64,000 nt of DNA from an uncultured Bacteroidota bacterium (GCA_902597545.1 CACJYD010000003.1:1-64000); one strand, 5' to 3'; numbered from the stretch's first letter, positions 1 through 9,298 are shown. Numbers and translations: made by a program. The notes: generated by a model from the sequence alone, not told the origin.

Positions 1-3000
1 ATTTTACCATCATTAGAACTTCTACAAGTTTCATTTGATGATTGTAAGCTAAATGTATCTTTAGGTAGAGGATTTGAATCACAAACATCACCAATGCCAT
101 CTCCATCTAAATCTGATTGATTCGGATTAGCAGTTTCAGGACAATTATCAACATCATTTTTTACTCCGTCATTATCAACATCATCAGATGTGACCTCAAG
201 CAGTAAACCAGTTGTTTTATTTTGAGTAGCGGATACAGCATTTATTGTAAGAGGGTATGTTTTTGTATCAGCGTTTTCATTAATATTAAGAGTTATGCCT
301 AATGTACCATCTTGATTTACGGTTATTATATTACTTGGATCATAATCGACTGTTGTATCTTGTGGTAATCCATCAATTGAGAACTCAACTTCTTCATTAA
401 AGTCATTTAGAGCCTTGTAATCTACATTGAAAGAACCACTTTCACCTTTAAAAATTACTATATTTTCAACATCTGTTGATATTTTGATTGCAGGGTCACC
501 TCCTGTCTCAGTGAAGTATGATGAATAAATACCTAAGCCATAAGTTGCGGCAAATACTTTGTAGTCATCTCTCATGTCTAAGTCTGTAATTCTTACATCT
601 TTCATCCCAGCATTTGCCTGAGACCATGATGGGTTTGCAGTATCGAAATCTTTGGTATACCATACACCAAGTTCAGTTCCTACTATTACTTCATTTTCAA
701 GTAGCGGATTTTGTAGTATACATCTAACTGGAATATCTGGTAGATCCCCCTCTTTTTCTTGCCATGTTTCACCACCATCATTGGAATAAAAAATATTTTC
801 GACTCCGTAGTTATGGAAAGTAACAAAAATATGATTCTCATCTTTTCCAATTTCAATATCGGAGACACTCCCAACAAACTTTTGATCTGTTAAGCTAGTA
901 AACTTAGCATTAGATTCTCCAGTAGTCGAGTTAGGAACAGAGTTGGCATTTTCAACTTTAACAACTTGCCCAGCTTCAGTACCAAAATATAATGTAGATG
1001 ATACCTTTGTGTGAGGACATACAGTCAGTGCAGATACGTTAGAGGTTAAAAATGTGGAATTCTCAAGTATAAAACTAGGTGCATTTTGATTTCTGTCTTC
1101 TTCTTTGAAGTCATCCCAATCGTAAATGACAATAATTCTATTATTGCCATAATTAGAAAAGACAACACCCTGGTTGGAATCTAGTGTTTGTGTAGTAATA
1201 AAATCTCCATTTGAACCTCCCTCATTTAATAAATCAAATTCTCTTGAATTGGTGCCATTTAGATTTACTGCACGAACGTCATTATTATAAACATAATTTT
1301 GAATAAAATATTTGTTATCTGGATTTTGGGAAAACATCGTTGCAGCACCATCTCCACCACCAGATCGCGTAGATGTAGTCGACCCATTACTTCTATCAAC
1401 TGAGAACTGAGTTCCATTGTCTTGTAGTCCACCTGCAAACACATCTTGTTTTCCTGCTTCAGCCTGAGTGACTGTTTTGGGAAACGACATTAAATTCCTT
1501 AAATCTCTCCCACTGACTGTGACTCGGTGATCAGTAAACATTGTTGAAGGGGCTACAGCAACAGTATAGTATTGCGAAGTGTGGTAATTATCATTTCTAG
1601 AGCTCATATTGTCTCCTCCGTCTGTTGAAAGGAAAACCCCACCATCATTACCAAAAAGAATTTTATTCGGATCAGATTCTAGAATTGATGCTCCATGTTG
1701 ATCTGCGTGTACATATTGATAAGATGTTCCATTAAAAGTACCACCATACCATTGACTCAATTGTGTCCATGGGTTTGTTGTTCCAGTTGCTCCACCATTT
1801 GTTGTTCTATGTAAGTTAATACCACCAACAAATACTTTGTTTGGATTAACAGGATCTGATTCGAGCATTTGGTCATACCAATGTTGACTTCTTGTAAAAT
1901 CACCATTGATATCAACTGCTTCAGGTAAATCAATAGCTGTTGGAGCTCCATTCAAACCATTATTACCCTTGTATATTTTAACTGGTGAGGAGTCTTGAGT
2001 CGATGAAAAAATCCATACAGTATTATTAGATGTTACTTCAATCTCAGTTCTTCCTGGTTCAAATTCAATATCAACTTGATATTTTTTTGTAAAATTATCT
2101 CCAGAGTCATCTGATTGCCAAACTCCACCACCTCCATTTCCAGAGAAATCTCTAGTAGAAGAAACCCATACAGAATTATCAACTGGACTAATTTCAAGGT
2201 CAATTGGCTGAATAGGTCTAGTTGAGTTATCAATATAAATTTCAAGTTTTTTCCAATTTTCACCACCGTCAGTAGACTTGTAGAGACCATAATCTTCTCC
2301 ACCAAACAGTGTAGATGCGGTATCTCTATTTCCTGAGAGTCCTACAGCTGCGTAAATTTCAGATGCTCCATTATTATTCCTAACAACAACATCATTGATA
2401 TAAAAGGTGCCAGGAACAATTGTATATCCTGAGGCAACTTGAACGGTTTTTTGAATGGACAATCTAACATTATCATTGTTGTTAAGTAAGTTTTTTAGAT
2501 TGGTGCCATCAGCTCTAGATATCATTATAGTTGGAATGTTAATAGCATTTAAATCAACAGACCCATCACTTGGAGCAGCCATACCAACAGGTGGTCCATC
2601 AACATTATTCACTATGATAAGTAGTTTTGCTCCAGCCGCTTGAGCATTTACTGTTTTTGTTGCGAAATAACAAGCGCCTCTATCAACTATAGCAATTTTC
2701 CCATTAATTGAAGATGCATTGGATAGTGATGAACAACCATCAGTACCAGTTCCATTACCTTGATCACCATCATTAGCTGCATCAAGTCCTAGAATTGCGT
2801 CATGAACAATGGGTGCATCAGATGGTACGCTGGGTCCAAAAGACGCTTCTGTGTATCGATATGTCCTATTTGAATTTGGAACTACAATTTCAACTACATT
2901 GTATTCACTCACATAACTAGTTTCTGTGTCTCCACCCATAACTTTATTCCATGAATCTCCACCATCTGTTGATTTCCACAAACCATTGCCAAGGGCATCT

Positions 3001-3608
3001 CCAGCAGTGTAGGATTCACCTGTGCCAACATAAAAAGTTTTTGTATCATTTGGATCATACGTTATTGATGAGACAGCTAGGTTTTGTGGCATATTTTCAT
3101 CAACCAAAGTCCATGGTGAATTAGGGTTAGAGATACTTGTATTTTTAAATATACCTCCAGAAACTCCACCTGCAAATACTGTCTCGTTTGTGGGATCATT
3201 AGGGTCCCACATCATGGCCTTTGTACGACCGCCTACGTTGTATGGGCCTCTATGAACCCATTTTGTTTCATCATTATTTGGTTCACCTGGGACACCAGCA
3301 ACTCGATTTTGTGGATCATTTTTTTCTCTCAATTCTTTTTGTAATCTGAAGAGTTTTTCAGGTTCTGTTCTACCTGTGTAAGGATTCATAGAGAGTTCCC
3401 ACATTCTTTCAGCATATGCATTGGGTGGTAGCTCCATTTTTTTTCTTTGATCTTTTGGAAGATTCTTAGTTTCTTTAAATGGACTATTTTTTAAAAACTC
3501 ACTATGTTTTAATCTAACTTGATCGTAATCAACTTGATTATAATTAGTAATTAAAAAAATACCCAAGACTAGTATTGAAAAGAGAGATAAATATTTAAAG
3601 TTTTTCAT
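1..3608 (-). CDS. Giant secreted Asp-box (BNR) repeat protein with PA domain and thrombospondin-3 repeat, truncated
   Basis: An uninterrupted reading frame starts at the ATG at 3608 and runs off the window start, giving at least 1202 residues; the C-terminus is missing. It opens with a hydrophobic signal-anchor-like segment (residues 5-21). Next come beta-propeller-like repeats with Asp-box motifs (STDGGDSW near 212, a second STDGGENW near 445, NDGGETW further on), as in sortilin/VPS10 or sialidase-like folds. A protease-associated (PA) domain at about 265-380 (GKIAIVDRGACYF, then NAQAAGAK) is inserted between the first propeller repeats. The last visible part (about 1160-1195) is a calcium-binding thrombospondin type 3 repeat (DNDGVKND, DLDGDGIGDVCD). 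Such proteins in Flavobacteriia usually end in a type IX secretion sorting domain, which would lie outside the window. The protein is inferred to be secreted or on the cell surface; no catalytic function can be assigned. A TAAATTTG promoter element lies just upstream. Confidence 0.85.
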   Translation of the reverse strand, partial: MKNFKYLSLFSILVLGIFLITNYNQVDYDQVRLKHSEFLKNSPFKETKNLPKDQRKKMELPPNAYAERMWELSMNPYTGRTEPEKLFRLQKELREKNDPQNRVAGVPGEPNNDETKWVHRGPYNVGGRTKAMMWDPNDPTNETVFAGGVSGGIFKNTSISNPNSPWTLVDENMPQNLAVSSITYDPNDTKTFYVGTGESYTAGDALGNGLWKSTDGGDSWNKVMGGDTETSYVSEYNVVEIVVPNSNRTYRYTEASFGPSVPSDAPIVHDAILGLDAANDGDQGNGTGTDGCSSLSNASSINGKIAIVDRGACYFATKTVNAQAAGAKLLIIVNNVDGPPVGMAAPSDGSVDLNAINIPTIMISRADGTNLKNLLNNNDNVRLSIQKTVQVASGYTIVPGTFYINDVVVRNNNGASEIYAAVGLSGNRDTASTLFGGEDYGLYKSTDGGENWKKLEIYIDNSTRPIQPIDLEISPVDNSVWVSSTRDFSGNGGGGVWQSDDSGDNFTKKYQVDIEFEPGRTEIEVTSNNTVWIFSSTQDSSPVKIYKGNNGLNGAPTAIDLPEAVDINGDFTRSQHWYDQMLESDPVNPNKVFVGGINLHRTTNGGATGTTNPWTQLSQWYGGTFNGTSYQYVHADQHGASILESDPNKILFGNDGGVFLSTDGGDNMSSRNDNYHTSQYYTVAVAPSTMFTDHRVTVSGRDLRNLMSFPKTVTQAEAGKQDVFAGGLQDNGTQFSVDRSNGSTTSTRSGGGDGAATMFSQNPDNKYFIQNYVYNNDVRAVNLNGTNSREFDLLNEGGSNGDFITTQTLDSNQGVVFSNYGNNRIIVIYDWDDFKEEDRNQNAPSFILENSTFLTSNVSALTVCPHTKVSSTLYFGTEAGQVVKVENANSVPNSTTGESNAKFTSLTDQKFVGSVSDIEIGKDENHIFVTFHNYGVENIFYSNDGGETWQEKEGDLPDIPVRCILQNPLLENEVIVGTELGVWYTKDFDTANPSWSQANAGMKDVRITDLDMRDDYKVFAATYGLGIYSSYFTETGGDPAIKISTDVENIVIFKGESGSFNVDYKALNDFNEEVEFSIDGLPQDTTVDYDPSNIITVNQDGTLGITLNINENADTKTYPLTINAVSATQNKTTGLLLEVTSDDVDNDGVKNDVDNCPETANPNQSDLDGDGIGDVCDSNPLPKDTFSLQSSNETCRSSNDGK

Positions 3609-3620
3609 TTTCACGGTTAC

Positions 3621-3628
3621 CAAATTTA
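3621..3628 (-). promoter_or_regulatory. Candidate -7 promoter element for the Asp-box protein gene
   Basis: On the minus strand this reads TAAATTTG, an exact match to the Bacteroidota -7 consensus TAnnTTTG. It lies 12 bases before the ATG at 3608, so the untranslated leader would be very short. No clear TTTG -33 element was found at the usual distance. Confidence 0.5.
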
Positions 3629-3684
3629 AACAATAATAATTAGATTTCTATTGAGATTTTCATGTTTCAAATACCATACCAAAA

Positions 3685-4509
3685 TCAAATTGAAACAACC
3701 CCTTTTATATGTGGATGTGGGTTGTAATTCAAAATTTCAAAATCATCATATTTAAAATCAAAAATATCTTTGACACTTCTTTTAATTTTTAAGGATGGTA
3801 GTTTGTTTGGTTTTCTACTAAGTTGAAGTTTAACTTGATCAAAATGATTAGTGTAAATATGTGCATCACCAAACGTATGAATAAAATCTCCAACTTTTAA
3901 CTTACATACATGTGCTACCATATGAGTAAATAAAGAATAAGAAGCTATATTAAAAGGAACTCCTAGGAAAATATCTGCACTTCTTTGATAAAGTTGGCAG
4001 GATAATTTTCCATTAGCAACATAGAATTGAAAAAAAGCATGACATGGTGGAAGGGCTGCTTTGCCATTTTTAATATTTTCATCAAAAGAAATTGATGTGT
4101 CAGGTAAGACACTTGGATTCCATGCCGACACAATCATTCTTCTGCTTTTGGGATTCTTTTTAATCATTTCTATTAAATTTGAAATTTGATCAATATTATC
4201 ATTATTCCAATTTCTCCATTGTGACCCATAAACAGGTCCGAGATCTCCATTTTTATCCGCCCATCCATCCCAAATTTTTACACCGTTATCTTGAAGATAT
4301 TTGATATTGGTATCACCTTTTAGAAACCATAATAATTCATAAATAATAGACTTTAAGTGAAGTTTTTTTGTTGTAATTAAGGGAAATCCATCCTCAAGAT
4401 TAAATCTCATTTGATATCCAAAAATGCTTTTTGTACCAGTGCCTGTTCGATCATTTTTTGACACACCATTATCCATTACATGTTGAACCAAATCAAGATA
4501 TTGTTTCAT
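3685..4509 (-). CDS. thyA: Thymidylate synthase
   Basis: Converts dUMP to dTMP using methylenetetrahydrofolate, in the cytoplasm. The 274-residue length is close to the usual 264 of bacterial ThyA. Visible family features are the phosphate-binding RTGTGT (21-26), the catalytic Cys156 in [11 protein letters not shown], and [16 protein letters not shown], which contacts dUMP and folate. No dihydrofolate reductase gene follows, because the next gene downstream on this strand is the giant secreted protein. It is transcribed in the same direction as the nucleoside transporter gene 65 bases upstream, which fits a common role in pyrimidine supply. The start ATG at 4509 gives the expected N-terminus. 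Confidence 0.97.
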   Translation of the reverse strand: MKQYLDLVQHVMDNGVSKNDRTGTGTKSIFGYQMRFNLEDGFPLITTKKLHLKSIIYELLWFLKGDTNIKYLQDNGVKIWDGWADKNGDLGPVYGSQWRNWNNDNIDQISNLIEMIKKNPKSRRMIVSAWNPSVLPDTSISFDENIKNGKAALPPCHAFFQFYVANGKLSCQLYQRSADIFLGVPFNIASYSLFTHMVAHVCKLKVGDFIHTFGDAHIYTNHFDQVKLQLSRKPNKLPSLKIKRSVKDIFDFKYDDFEILNYNPHPHIKGVVSI

Positions 4510-4574
4510 CTACTTAAAAATATAAATATTGACTTTTTTTTTAAAGTAAAATTTGAAAAAAAAATGAAAAGATA

Positions 4575-5921
4575 TTAACCAATCAACATTCCAGCAATTG
4601 CTGCTGATAATAGTGATGCTAGAGCGCCACCAATTAGTGCTTTAATACCAAAGTTTGCCAAATTTTTTCTTTGGTTTGGAGCAAGTGATCCAATACCTCC
4701 AATTTGAATTCCAATAGACGAAAAATTTGCAAATCCACATAACATATATGTAGCCATTATCACAGATTTTTCATAAGATAATTTAACAGTGTTCAATGGG
4801 TTTTCAAGCTCTGCCAATTGCATGTAAGCAATAAACTCATTGATTGATAATTTGATTCCAAGTAATTGACCCATTGGCATAATGTCAGTTGTTGCTACAC
4901 CAATTAGCCACATGAGAGGGGCAAAAATTATACCCATCAAGGCTTCAAGAGAAAGACTTTGATATATTGAATTAGCTTCTATAAATCCATTTATGCCTGT
5001 AATATCACCAAATTGAAATAGTACATAATTAAACATGGCAACAAAGGCAATAAACACTAGAACCATTGCTCCAATATTTACTGCTAATTTAATGCCTTCA
5101 ATTGTCCCGTTGGAAATTGCATCTAAGATATTGGATCCTGCATTATAATCTGAAATATTAATATCACTGTTGATCTTTTCAGTTTGCGGAAATAGTATTT
5201 TGGAAATTAAAATCGCACCAGGTGCAGCCATAACAGAAGCAGTCAATAAATGTTTTGCAAATTCAATTTTTTTAACTGGATCATCACCTCCAAGAAAAGC
5301 AATGTAAGCTGCTAGTACGCCACCAGCAACTGTCGCCATCCCTCCAATCATAACCAAAAGGATTTCCGATTTATTCATCTTTGGCAAGTATGCTTTTATA
5401 AGAAGTGGGGCTTCAGTTTGCCCCAAAAAAATATTACCAATTACAGATAAGCTTTCAGATCCTGAAATTTTTAAAATCCTAGTGTAAAGCTTTGCAAAGA
5501 AGCTAACTACCTTTTGAATAATTCCAAAGTAAAAAAGTAAAGATGTTATCGCTGAGAAGAATATAACCGTTGGTAAAATCTCAAATGCCCATATGTAGCT
5601 ATTTGTTTTTGGGGTCAACAGATCTCCAAAAACAAAAATTGTTCCTTCTCTTGTAAAATCAATCAATTTTACAAATAAAGAGCCTGCTTTTTCAAAAATT
5701 ATTTGAAAGAATTTTACTTTAAGAATTAAAACTCCAATAGTAAGCTGTGCTATAAGTGCTAAAAAAATAGTTTTCCATGCAATTTTTTTCTTGTTGGCAC
5801 TCATTAAAAATGCAAGAATTAAAATTGATAGGATTCCTAATAATCCTCTAAATATCCCATTGATAGTAATTCCGGTGCTTGGAATTAGTTCAGAAATTAG
5901 TTCGTAATTAGTTATTATCAT
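4575..5921 (-). CDS. Concentrative nucleoside transporter (NupC/CNT family)
   Basis: An inner membrane symporter expected to import nucleosides with Na+ or H+. The 448-residue protein is strongly hydrophobic, with about ten membrane segments, and carries the CNT signatures GQTEAPL (167-173) and, near residue 395, NFSSIGIQIGG. Both motifs line the substrate and cation site in structurally known members. The coding region begins 3 bases after the stop of the upstream bifunctional-nuclease gene, so the two are probably co-transcribed. The coupling ion and the range of nucleosides cannot be read from the sequence. Confidence 0.93.
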   Translation of the reverse strand: MIITNYELISELIPSTGITINGIFRGLLGILSILILAFLMSANKKKIAWKTIFLALIAQLTIGVLILKVKFFQIIFEKAGSLFVKLIDFTREGTIFVFGDLLTPKTNSYIWAFEILPTVIFFSAITSLLFYFGIIQKVVSFFAKLYTRILKISGSESLSVIGNIFLGQTEAPLLIKAYLPKMNKSEILLVMIGGMATVAGGVLAAYIAFLGGDDPVKKIEFAKHLLTASVMAAPGAILISKILFPQTEKINSDINISDYNAGSNILDAISNGTIEGIKLAVNIGAMVLVFIAFVAMFNYVLFQFGDITGINGFIEANSIYQSLSLEALMGIIFAPLMWLIGVATTDIMPMGQLLGIKLSINEFIAYMQLAELENPLNTVKLSYEKSVIMATYMLCGFANFSSIGIQIGGIGSLAPNQRKNLANFGIKALIGGALASLLSAAIAGMLIG

Positions 5922-5924
5922 TTG

Positions 5925-6488
5925 CTATTTTCTTTGATTGATCTCATCTCTAAGTTTTGCAGCAAGCTCATAATCCTCTTCCTCAATAGCTTTTGAAATC
6001 TTTTTGTTTAATTGTTTTATGCTAAAACCTTTAAAGCTCTCATCAAATTTTTTTTGCTTTTTATCTTTTATTTCTTTTTTTAAAATAATTCCTGCTTTAT
6101 CTAATATTTTGTCATAAGTATAAATTGGAGATTCAAACCTTAGTGCAAGTGCAATTGCGTCTGAAGTTCTGGCATCAAAAATTTCTTCCTCTTGATTTCT
6201 TTCACAAATTACACTTGAAAAGAAAATTCCATCAACAAGCTTGTGTATAATTACTTGCTTTATTTTAATATCATAATTATTGGCAAAATTTTTAAATAAG
6301 TCATGAGTTAGTGGTCTTGGTGGTTGAATTTCTTTATCTAAAGCAATAGCAATAGATTGAGCTTCGAAGCCACCTATCACGATGGGCAATTTTCTTTTAC
6401 CATCTATTTCTTCAAGAATCAATGCATATGCTCCATTTTGAGATTGACTGTATGAAATTCTATTGACGGCTAATTCTACTAAACTCAT
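5925..6488 (-). CDS. Bifunctional nuclease family (BFN/DUF151) protein with C-terminal UVR motif
   Basis: A 187-residue soluble protein. Residues 1-135 match the BFN (DUF151) domain, including the conserved LPIVIGGFEAQSIA near 34 and ARTSDAIALALR near 105. The C-terminal 35 residues form a UVR-type helical hairpin (EEEDYELAAKLRDEI), as in UvrB/UvrC and McsA. BFN proteins have reported RNase/DNase activity in plants and unclear roles in bacteria. This BFN plus UVR layout is common in Bacteroidota. The gene lies between etfA and the nucleoside transporter on the same strand, and a candidate promoter sits in the 30-base gap upstream. A nucleic-acid-related function is likely, but the exact one is unknown. 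Confidence 0.88.
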   Translation of the reverse strand: MSLVELAVNRISYSQSQNGAYALILEEIDGKRKLPIVIGGFEAQSIAIALDKEIQPPRPLTHDLFKNFANNYDIKIKQVIIHKLVDGIFFSSVICERNQEEEIFDARTSDAIALALRFESPIYTYDKILDKAGIILKKEIKDKKQKKFDESFKGFSIKQLNKKISKAIEEEDYELAAKLRDEINQRK

Positions 6489-6505
6489 ATGATAACTTAA
6501 TATTT

Positions 6506-6513
6506 CAAAAATA
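6506..6513 (-). promoter_or_regulatory. Candidate -7 promoter element upstream of the BFN-UVR gene
   Basis: On the minus strand this reads TATTTTTG, matching TAnnTTTG. It is 17 bases upstream of the ATG at 6488, in the short gap after etfA, and may provide separate expression of the BFN and transporter genes. Confidence 0.4.
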
Positions 6514-6518
6514 GAAAA

Positions 6519-7481
6519 TTAGTTATTTTCAGCCTTGAAAGCTTTAAGTTTTTCATTTAATTTAGGTACAACTTCAAATGCATCACCAACAACCCCATAA
6601 TCAGCAGCCTTAAAGAAAGGTGCTTCGGGATCATTATTTATAACAACTTTTACTTTTGATGAGCTAACCCCTGCTAAATGTTGAATTGCACCAGATATAC
6701 CTATCGCTATATATAAATTTGTAGCTACAGGTTTACCAGTTTGACCAACATGTTCACTGTGGGGTCTCCAACCTAAATCTGATACTGGTTTGGAACATGC
6801 AGTTGCAGCATTAAGTGTATTGGCTAAGTTTTCAATTAGATGCCAGTTTTCAGGACCTTTCATTCCTCTTCCCGCAGATACTACAATATCAGCATCTGCA
6901 ATACTAATATTACCTTTTGATAAATCAACAGAAGCTTGTATGATATTTGAATCAGGAATTTCAGCATCAAATTCAATTATTTCTGGATTTGAGGGTGTTA
7001 TCTTTTTTTCAAATGAATTACTAGAAATACTAATAATTTTATTTTTTGATGAAATTGATACATCACAAAATGATTTATTGGAGAAAGATGTTCTTTTGAC
7101 AGTAAATGGCTCATAATTGGATGGTGCTTCAACTACATTGGATACATAACCAGCATTTAGTTTTATTGACAATATTGGCGCTAAAAACTTACTATCTGCA
7201 CCACCACCAAGAATAATATGATTTGTTGAGTTTTTTATACAGATCTGATAGATAATTTCAGCATAAATTTTTGGATTAAAATTTTTAATGGATTGATTAT
7301 TTACAACAACAATTTTGTCTGGACCATACTTGCTTATTTCATTTGTGTTGTCAACATTAATTGCAACGACAATTAATTCAGTTGATAATTGATCAGAAAT
7401 ATTTTTTGCATATGAAATAACTTCATAAGCACTTTTTTTAGGTTCTTTGTTACTAGATTCTATATATGCGATTATCGACAT
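6519..7481 (-). CDS. etfA: Electron transfer flavoprotein subunit alpha
   Basis: The FAD-binding subunit of the ETF heterodimer, which passes electrons from acyl-CoA and other flavin dehydrogenases to the respiratory chain. Its 320 residues are typical of bacterial EtfA. The C-terminal FAD domain is well preserved: GRGMKGPENWHLIE near 203, SDLGWRPHSEHVGQTGK near 240, SGAIQHLAGV near 265 and VINNDPEAPFFKAADYG near 283. It follows etfB with a 3-base gap, as expected for subunits made together. Confidence 0.96.
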   Translation of the reverse strand: MSIIAYIESSNKEPKKSAYEVISYAKNISDQLSTELIVVAINVDNTNEISKYGPDKIVVVNNQSIKNFNPKIYAEIIYQICIKNSTNHIILGGGADSKFLAPILSIKLNAGYVSNVVEAPSNYEPFTVKRTSFSNKSFCDVSISSKNKIISISSNSFEKKITPSNPEIIEFDAEIPDSNIIQASVDLSKGNISIADADIVVSAGRGMKGPENWHLIENLANTLNAATACSKPVSDLGWRPHSEHVGQTGKPVATNLYIAIGISGAIQHLAGVSSSKVKVVINNDPEAPFFKAADYGVVGDAFEVVPKLNEKLKAFKAENN

Positions 7482-7484
7482 TTT

Positions 7485-8231
7485 TTAAATCACTTTAGCT
7501 TCATTATGTAGTAGATCGATGAGTTTATCTAAATTATCAGGATCAACCATTTTAATTTCCTTTTTATCTTCAGGCTTATAAAATTTGTGGGTTTCTGTTT
7601 TAAATTTAGATTCATCTGATTCGATAACATCTAGAGGTTTTTGCCTTGCTTGCATAATTCCTCTCATGTTAGGTATCTTTAAATCACTTTCTTCAACAAG
7701 ACCCTTTTGGCCACCTATGATCAAAGGAAGTTCACAAGTTAATGTTTCGATTCCTCCTTCCATTTCTCTTTTGGCAGTAGCATTAGAGCCATTAATTTCC
7801 AAGCTAACACAATTTGTTATAAAATTTATATTTAAAATTTCGGAAATCATTCCTGGTACCATAGATCCGTTATAATCTATTGATTCTCTTCCAGCAATTA
7901 TTAAATCATATGATTTTTCCTTAATAAAATTTGATATATTTTTTGCAACTTGATAACTATCAATTGCTTTTGAATCAATACGAATTGCTCTATCTGCACC
8001 AATTGCAAGAGCTTTTCTTAAAACGGTTTCATTGGATTGTTCTCCAACATTTATTACGTCAATTGATGCATTGTTTTTTTCTTTAAACCACATTGCTCTT
8101 GTCAATCCAAATTCATCATTTGGGTTGATGACGAATTGCACACCATTAGTGTCAAAATCTGTGTCATTATTAGTAAAGTTAATTTTGGAAGTTGTATCTG
8201 GAACACAACTTATACAAACTAAAATTTTCAT
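7485..8231 (-). CDS. etfB: Electron transfer flavoprotein subunit beta
   Basis: The AMP-binding partner of EtfA. The 248-residue protein starts with the conserved MKILVCISCVPDTTSKI and has NPNDEFGLTRAM near 37. The ETF-beta signature region around 153-172 contains KREMEGGIETL and LPLIIGGQKG. It is first in the etfBA pair, and its promoter lies back-to-back with that of pdhB. The divergent region of about 90 bases contains a GC-rich palindrome that might control one or both promoters. Confidence 0.96.
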   Translation of the reverse strand: MKILVCISCVPDTTSKINFTNNDTDFDTNGVQFVINPNDEFGLTRAMWFKEKNNASIDVINVGEQSNETVLRKALAIGADRAIRIDSKAIDSYQVAKNISNFIKEKSYDLIIAGRESIDYNGSMVPGMISEILNINFITNCVSLEINGSNATAKREMEGGIETLTCELPLIIGGQKGLVEESDLKIPNMRGIMQARQKPLDVIESDESKFKTETHKFYKPEDKKEIKMVDPDNLDKLIDLLHNEAKVI

Positions 8232-8237
8232 TCAATA

Positions 8238-8245
8238 CAAATATA
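8238..8245 (-). promoter_or_regulatory. Candidate etfBA -7 promoter element
   Basis: Minus-strand TATATTTG (TAnnTTTG) 6 bases upstream of the etfB ATG. If used, the mRNA would have almost no leader. The 8257-8268 palindrome falls where the -33 region of this promoter would be. Confidence 0.5.
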
Positions 8246-8256
8246 GTACAATTTAT

Positions 8257-8268
8257 TATGCGCGCATA
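8257..8268. promoter_or_regulatory. Perfect 12-base palindrome TATGCGCGCATA in the etfB/pdhB divergent region
   Basis: TATGCGCGCATA is its own reverse complement, and its CGCGC core stands out in very AT-rich DNA. It covers the expected -33 region of the etfB promoter and lies about 50-60 bases upstream of the inferred pdhB start site. That position would suit an operator for a dimeric regulator. No regulator is identified, so this is inference from symmetry and position. Confidence 0.35.
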
Positions 8269-8303
8269 GTATTTTTTTAATTTTAAATCTAATTAAATAT
8301 TCA

Positions 8304-8311
8304 TATTTTTG
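8304..8311 (+). promoter_or_regulatory. Candidate pdhB -7 promoter element
   Basis: TATTTTTG matches TAnnTTTG and ends 9 bases before the pdhB ATG at 8321, implying a nearly leaderless mRNA. Its presence supports starting pdhB at the ATG and not at the TTG at 8309, which lies inside the element. Confidence 0.5.
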
Positions 8312-8320
8312 CGTTACAAA

Positions 8321-9298
8321 ATGAGAGAAATTCAATTTAGAGAAGCTGTTTGTGAAGCAATGTCTGAAGAGATGAGATTAGATGAATCAATTTATCTGAT
8401 GGGAGAAGAAGTTGCTGAGTATAATGGAGCTTACAAAGCATCAAAGGGCATGTTAGATGAGTTTGGTGAAAAAAGAGTCATCGATACTCCTATCTCAGAA
8501 TTAGGATTTGCTGGAATTGGCGTTGGTTCTACGATGACAGGAAACAGGCCAATAATTGAATTTATGACTTTTAACTTTGCTTTAGTTGGTATTGACCAAA
8601 TTATAAATAATGCTGCTAAAATTAGGCAAATGTCCGGAGGTCAATTTCCTTGTCCAATAGTATTTAGAGGACCAACTGCTTCAGCTGGTCAACTCGCTGC
8701 AACTCATTCTCAAGCCTTTGAGAGCTGGTATGCAAATTGCCCAGGTTTGAAAGTCATTGTCCCATCAAATCCATATGATGCAAAAGGCTTATTAAAATCT
8801 GCAATTCGTGATGATGACCCAGTTATTTTTATGGAGTCTGAACAAATGTATGGTGATAAAGGACAAGTACCAGAGGAAGAATACTTGATTCCAATTGGTG
8901 AGGCTGAAATTAAAAAAGAAGGAAATGATGTAACTGTTGTTTCCTTTGGCAAAATTTTAAAGGAAGTTTTCAAAGCAGATGAAAAGCTCAAGGAGGACAA
9001 TATTGATATAGAAATTATTGATCTTAGAACGATACGTCCTCTTGATATCGATACAATAATTAGTTCTGTCAAAAAAACCAATAGGTTGGTTATTCTTGAG
9101 GAATCTTGGCCTTTTGGAAATATATCAACTGAAATAGCTTACCAGGTACAAAACAAAGCAATGGATTATCTGGATGCCCCAATAATAAAAATTAATACGG
9201 CAGATACTCCAACACCATATTCTCCAGTTTTGTTGAAAGAATGGCTACCTAATTACAATGATGTGGTAAAAGCAGTAAACAAAGTACTTTATAAATAA
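8321..9298 (+). CDS. pdhB: Pyruvate dehydrogenase E1 component subunit beta
   Basis: The beta subunit of the E1 component of pyruvate dehydrogenase, which decarboxylates pyruvate using thiamine diphosphate. With the ATG at 8321 it is 325 residues and begins MREIQFREAVCEAMSEEM, the usual flavobacterial start. An in-frame TTG at 8309 would add four residues but sits in the promoter element. Conserved segments are YLMGEEVAEYNGAYK, RVIDTPISELGFAGIGVG and GGQFPCPIVFRGP in the pyrimidine-binding domain, and a C-terminal transketolase domain with DLRTIRPLDIDTI. No alpha subunit or E2 gene is next to it. Confidence 0.95.
   Translation: MREIQFREAVCEAMSEEMRLDESIYLMGEEVAEYNGAYKASKGMLDEFGEKRVIDTPISELGFAGIGVGSTMTGNRPIIEFMTFNFALVGIDQIINNAAKIRQMSGGQFPCPIVFRGPTASAGQLAATHSQAFESWYANCPGLKVIVPSNPYDAKGLLKSAIRDDDPVIFMESEQMYGDKGQVPEEEYLIPIGEAEIKKEGNDVTVVSFGKILKEVFKADEKLKEDNIDIEIIDLRTIRPLDIDTIISSVKKTNRLVILEESWPFGNISTEIAYQVQNKAMDYLDAPIIKINTADTPTPYSPVLLKEWLPNYNDVVKAVNKVLYK

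Noticed and set aside
6790-7116. Open frames on the strand opposite etfA, etfB, accD and other genes
   Set aside because: They are shadows of well-identified genes, with no family resemblance and no promoter or start signals.
8309-8320. TTG start adding four residues to pdhB
   Set aside because: It lies inside the TATTTTTG promoter element, and the ATG at 8321 gives the conserved MREIQFREA start.
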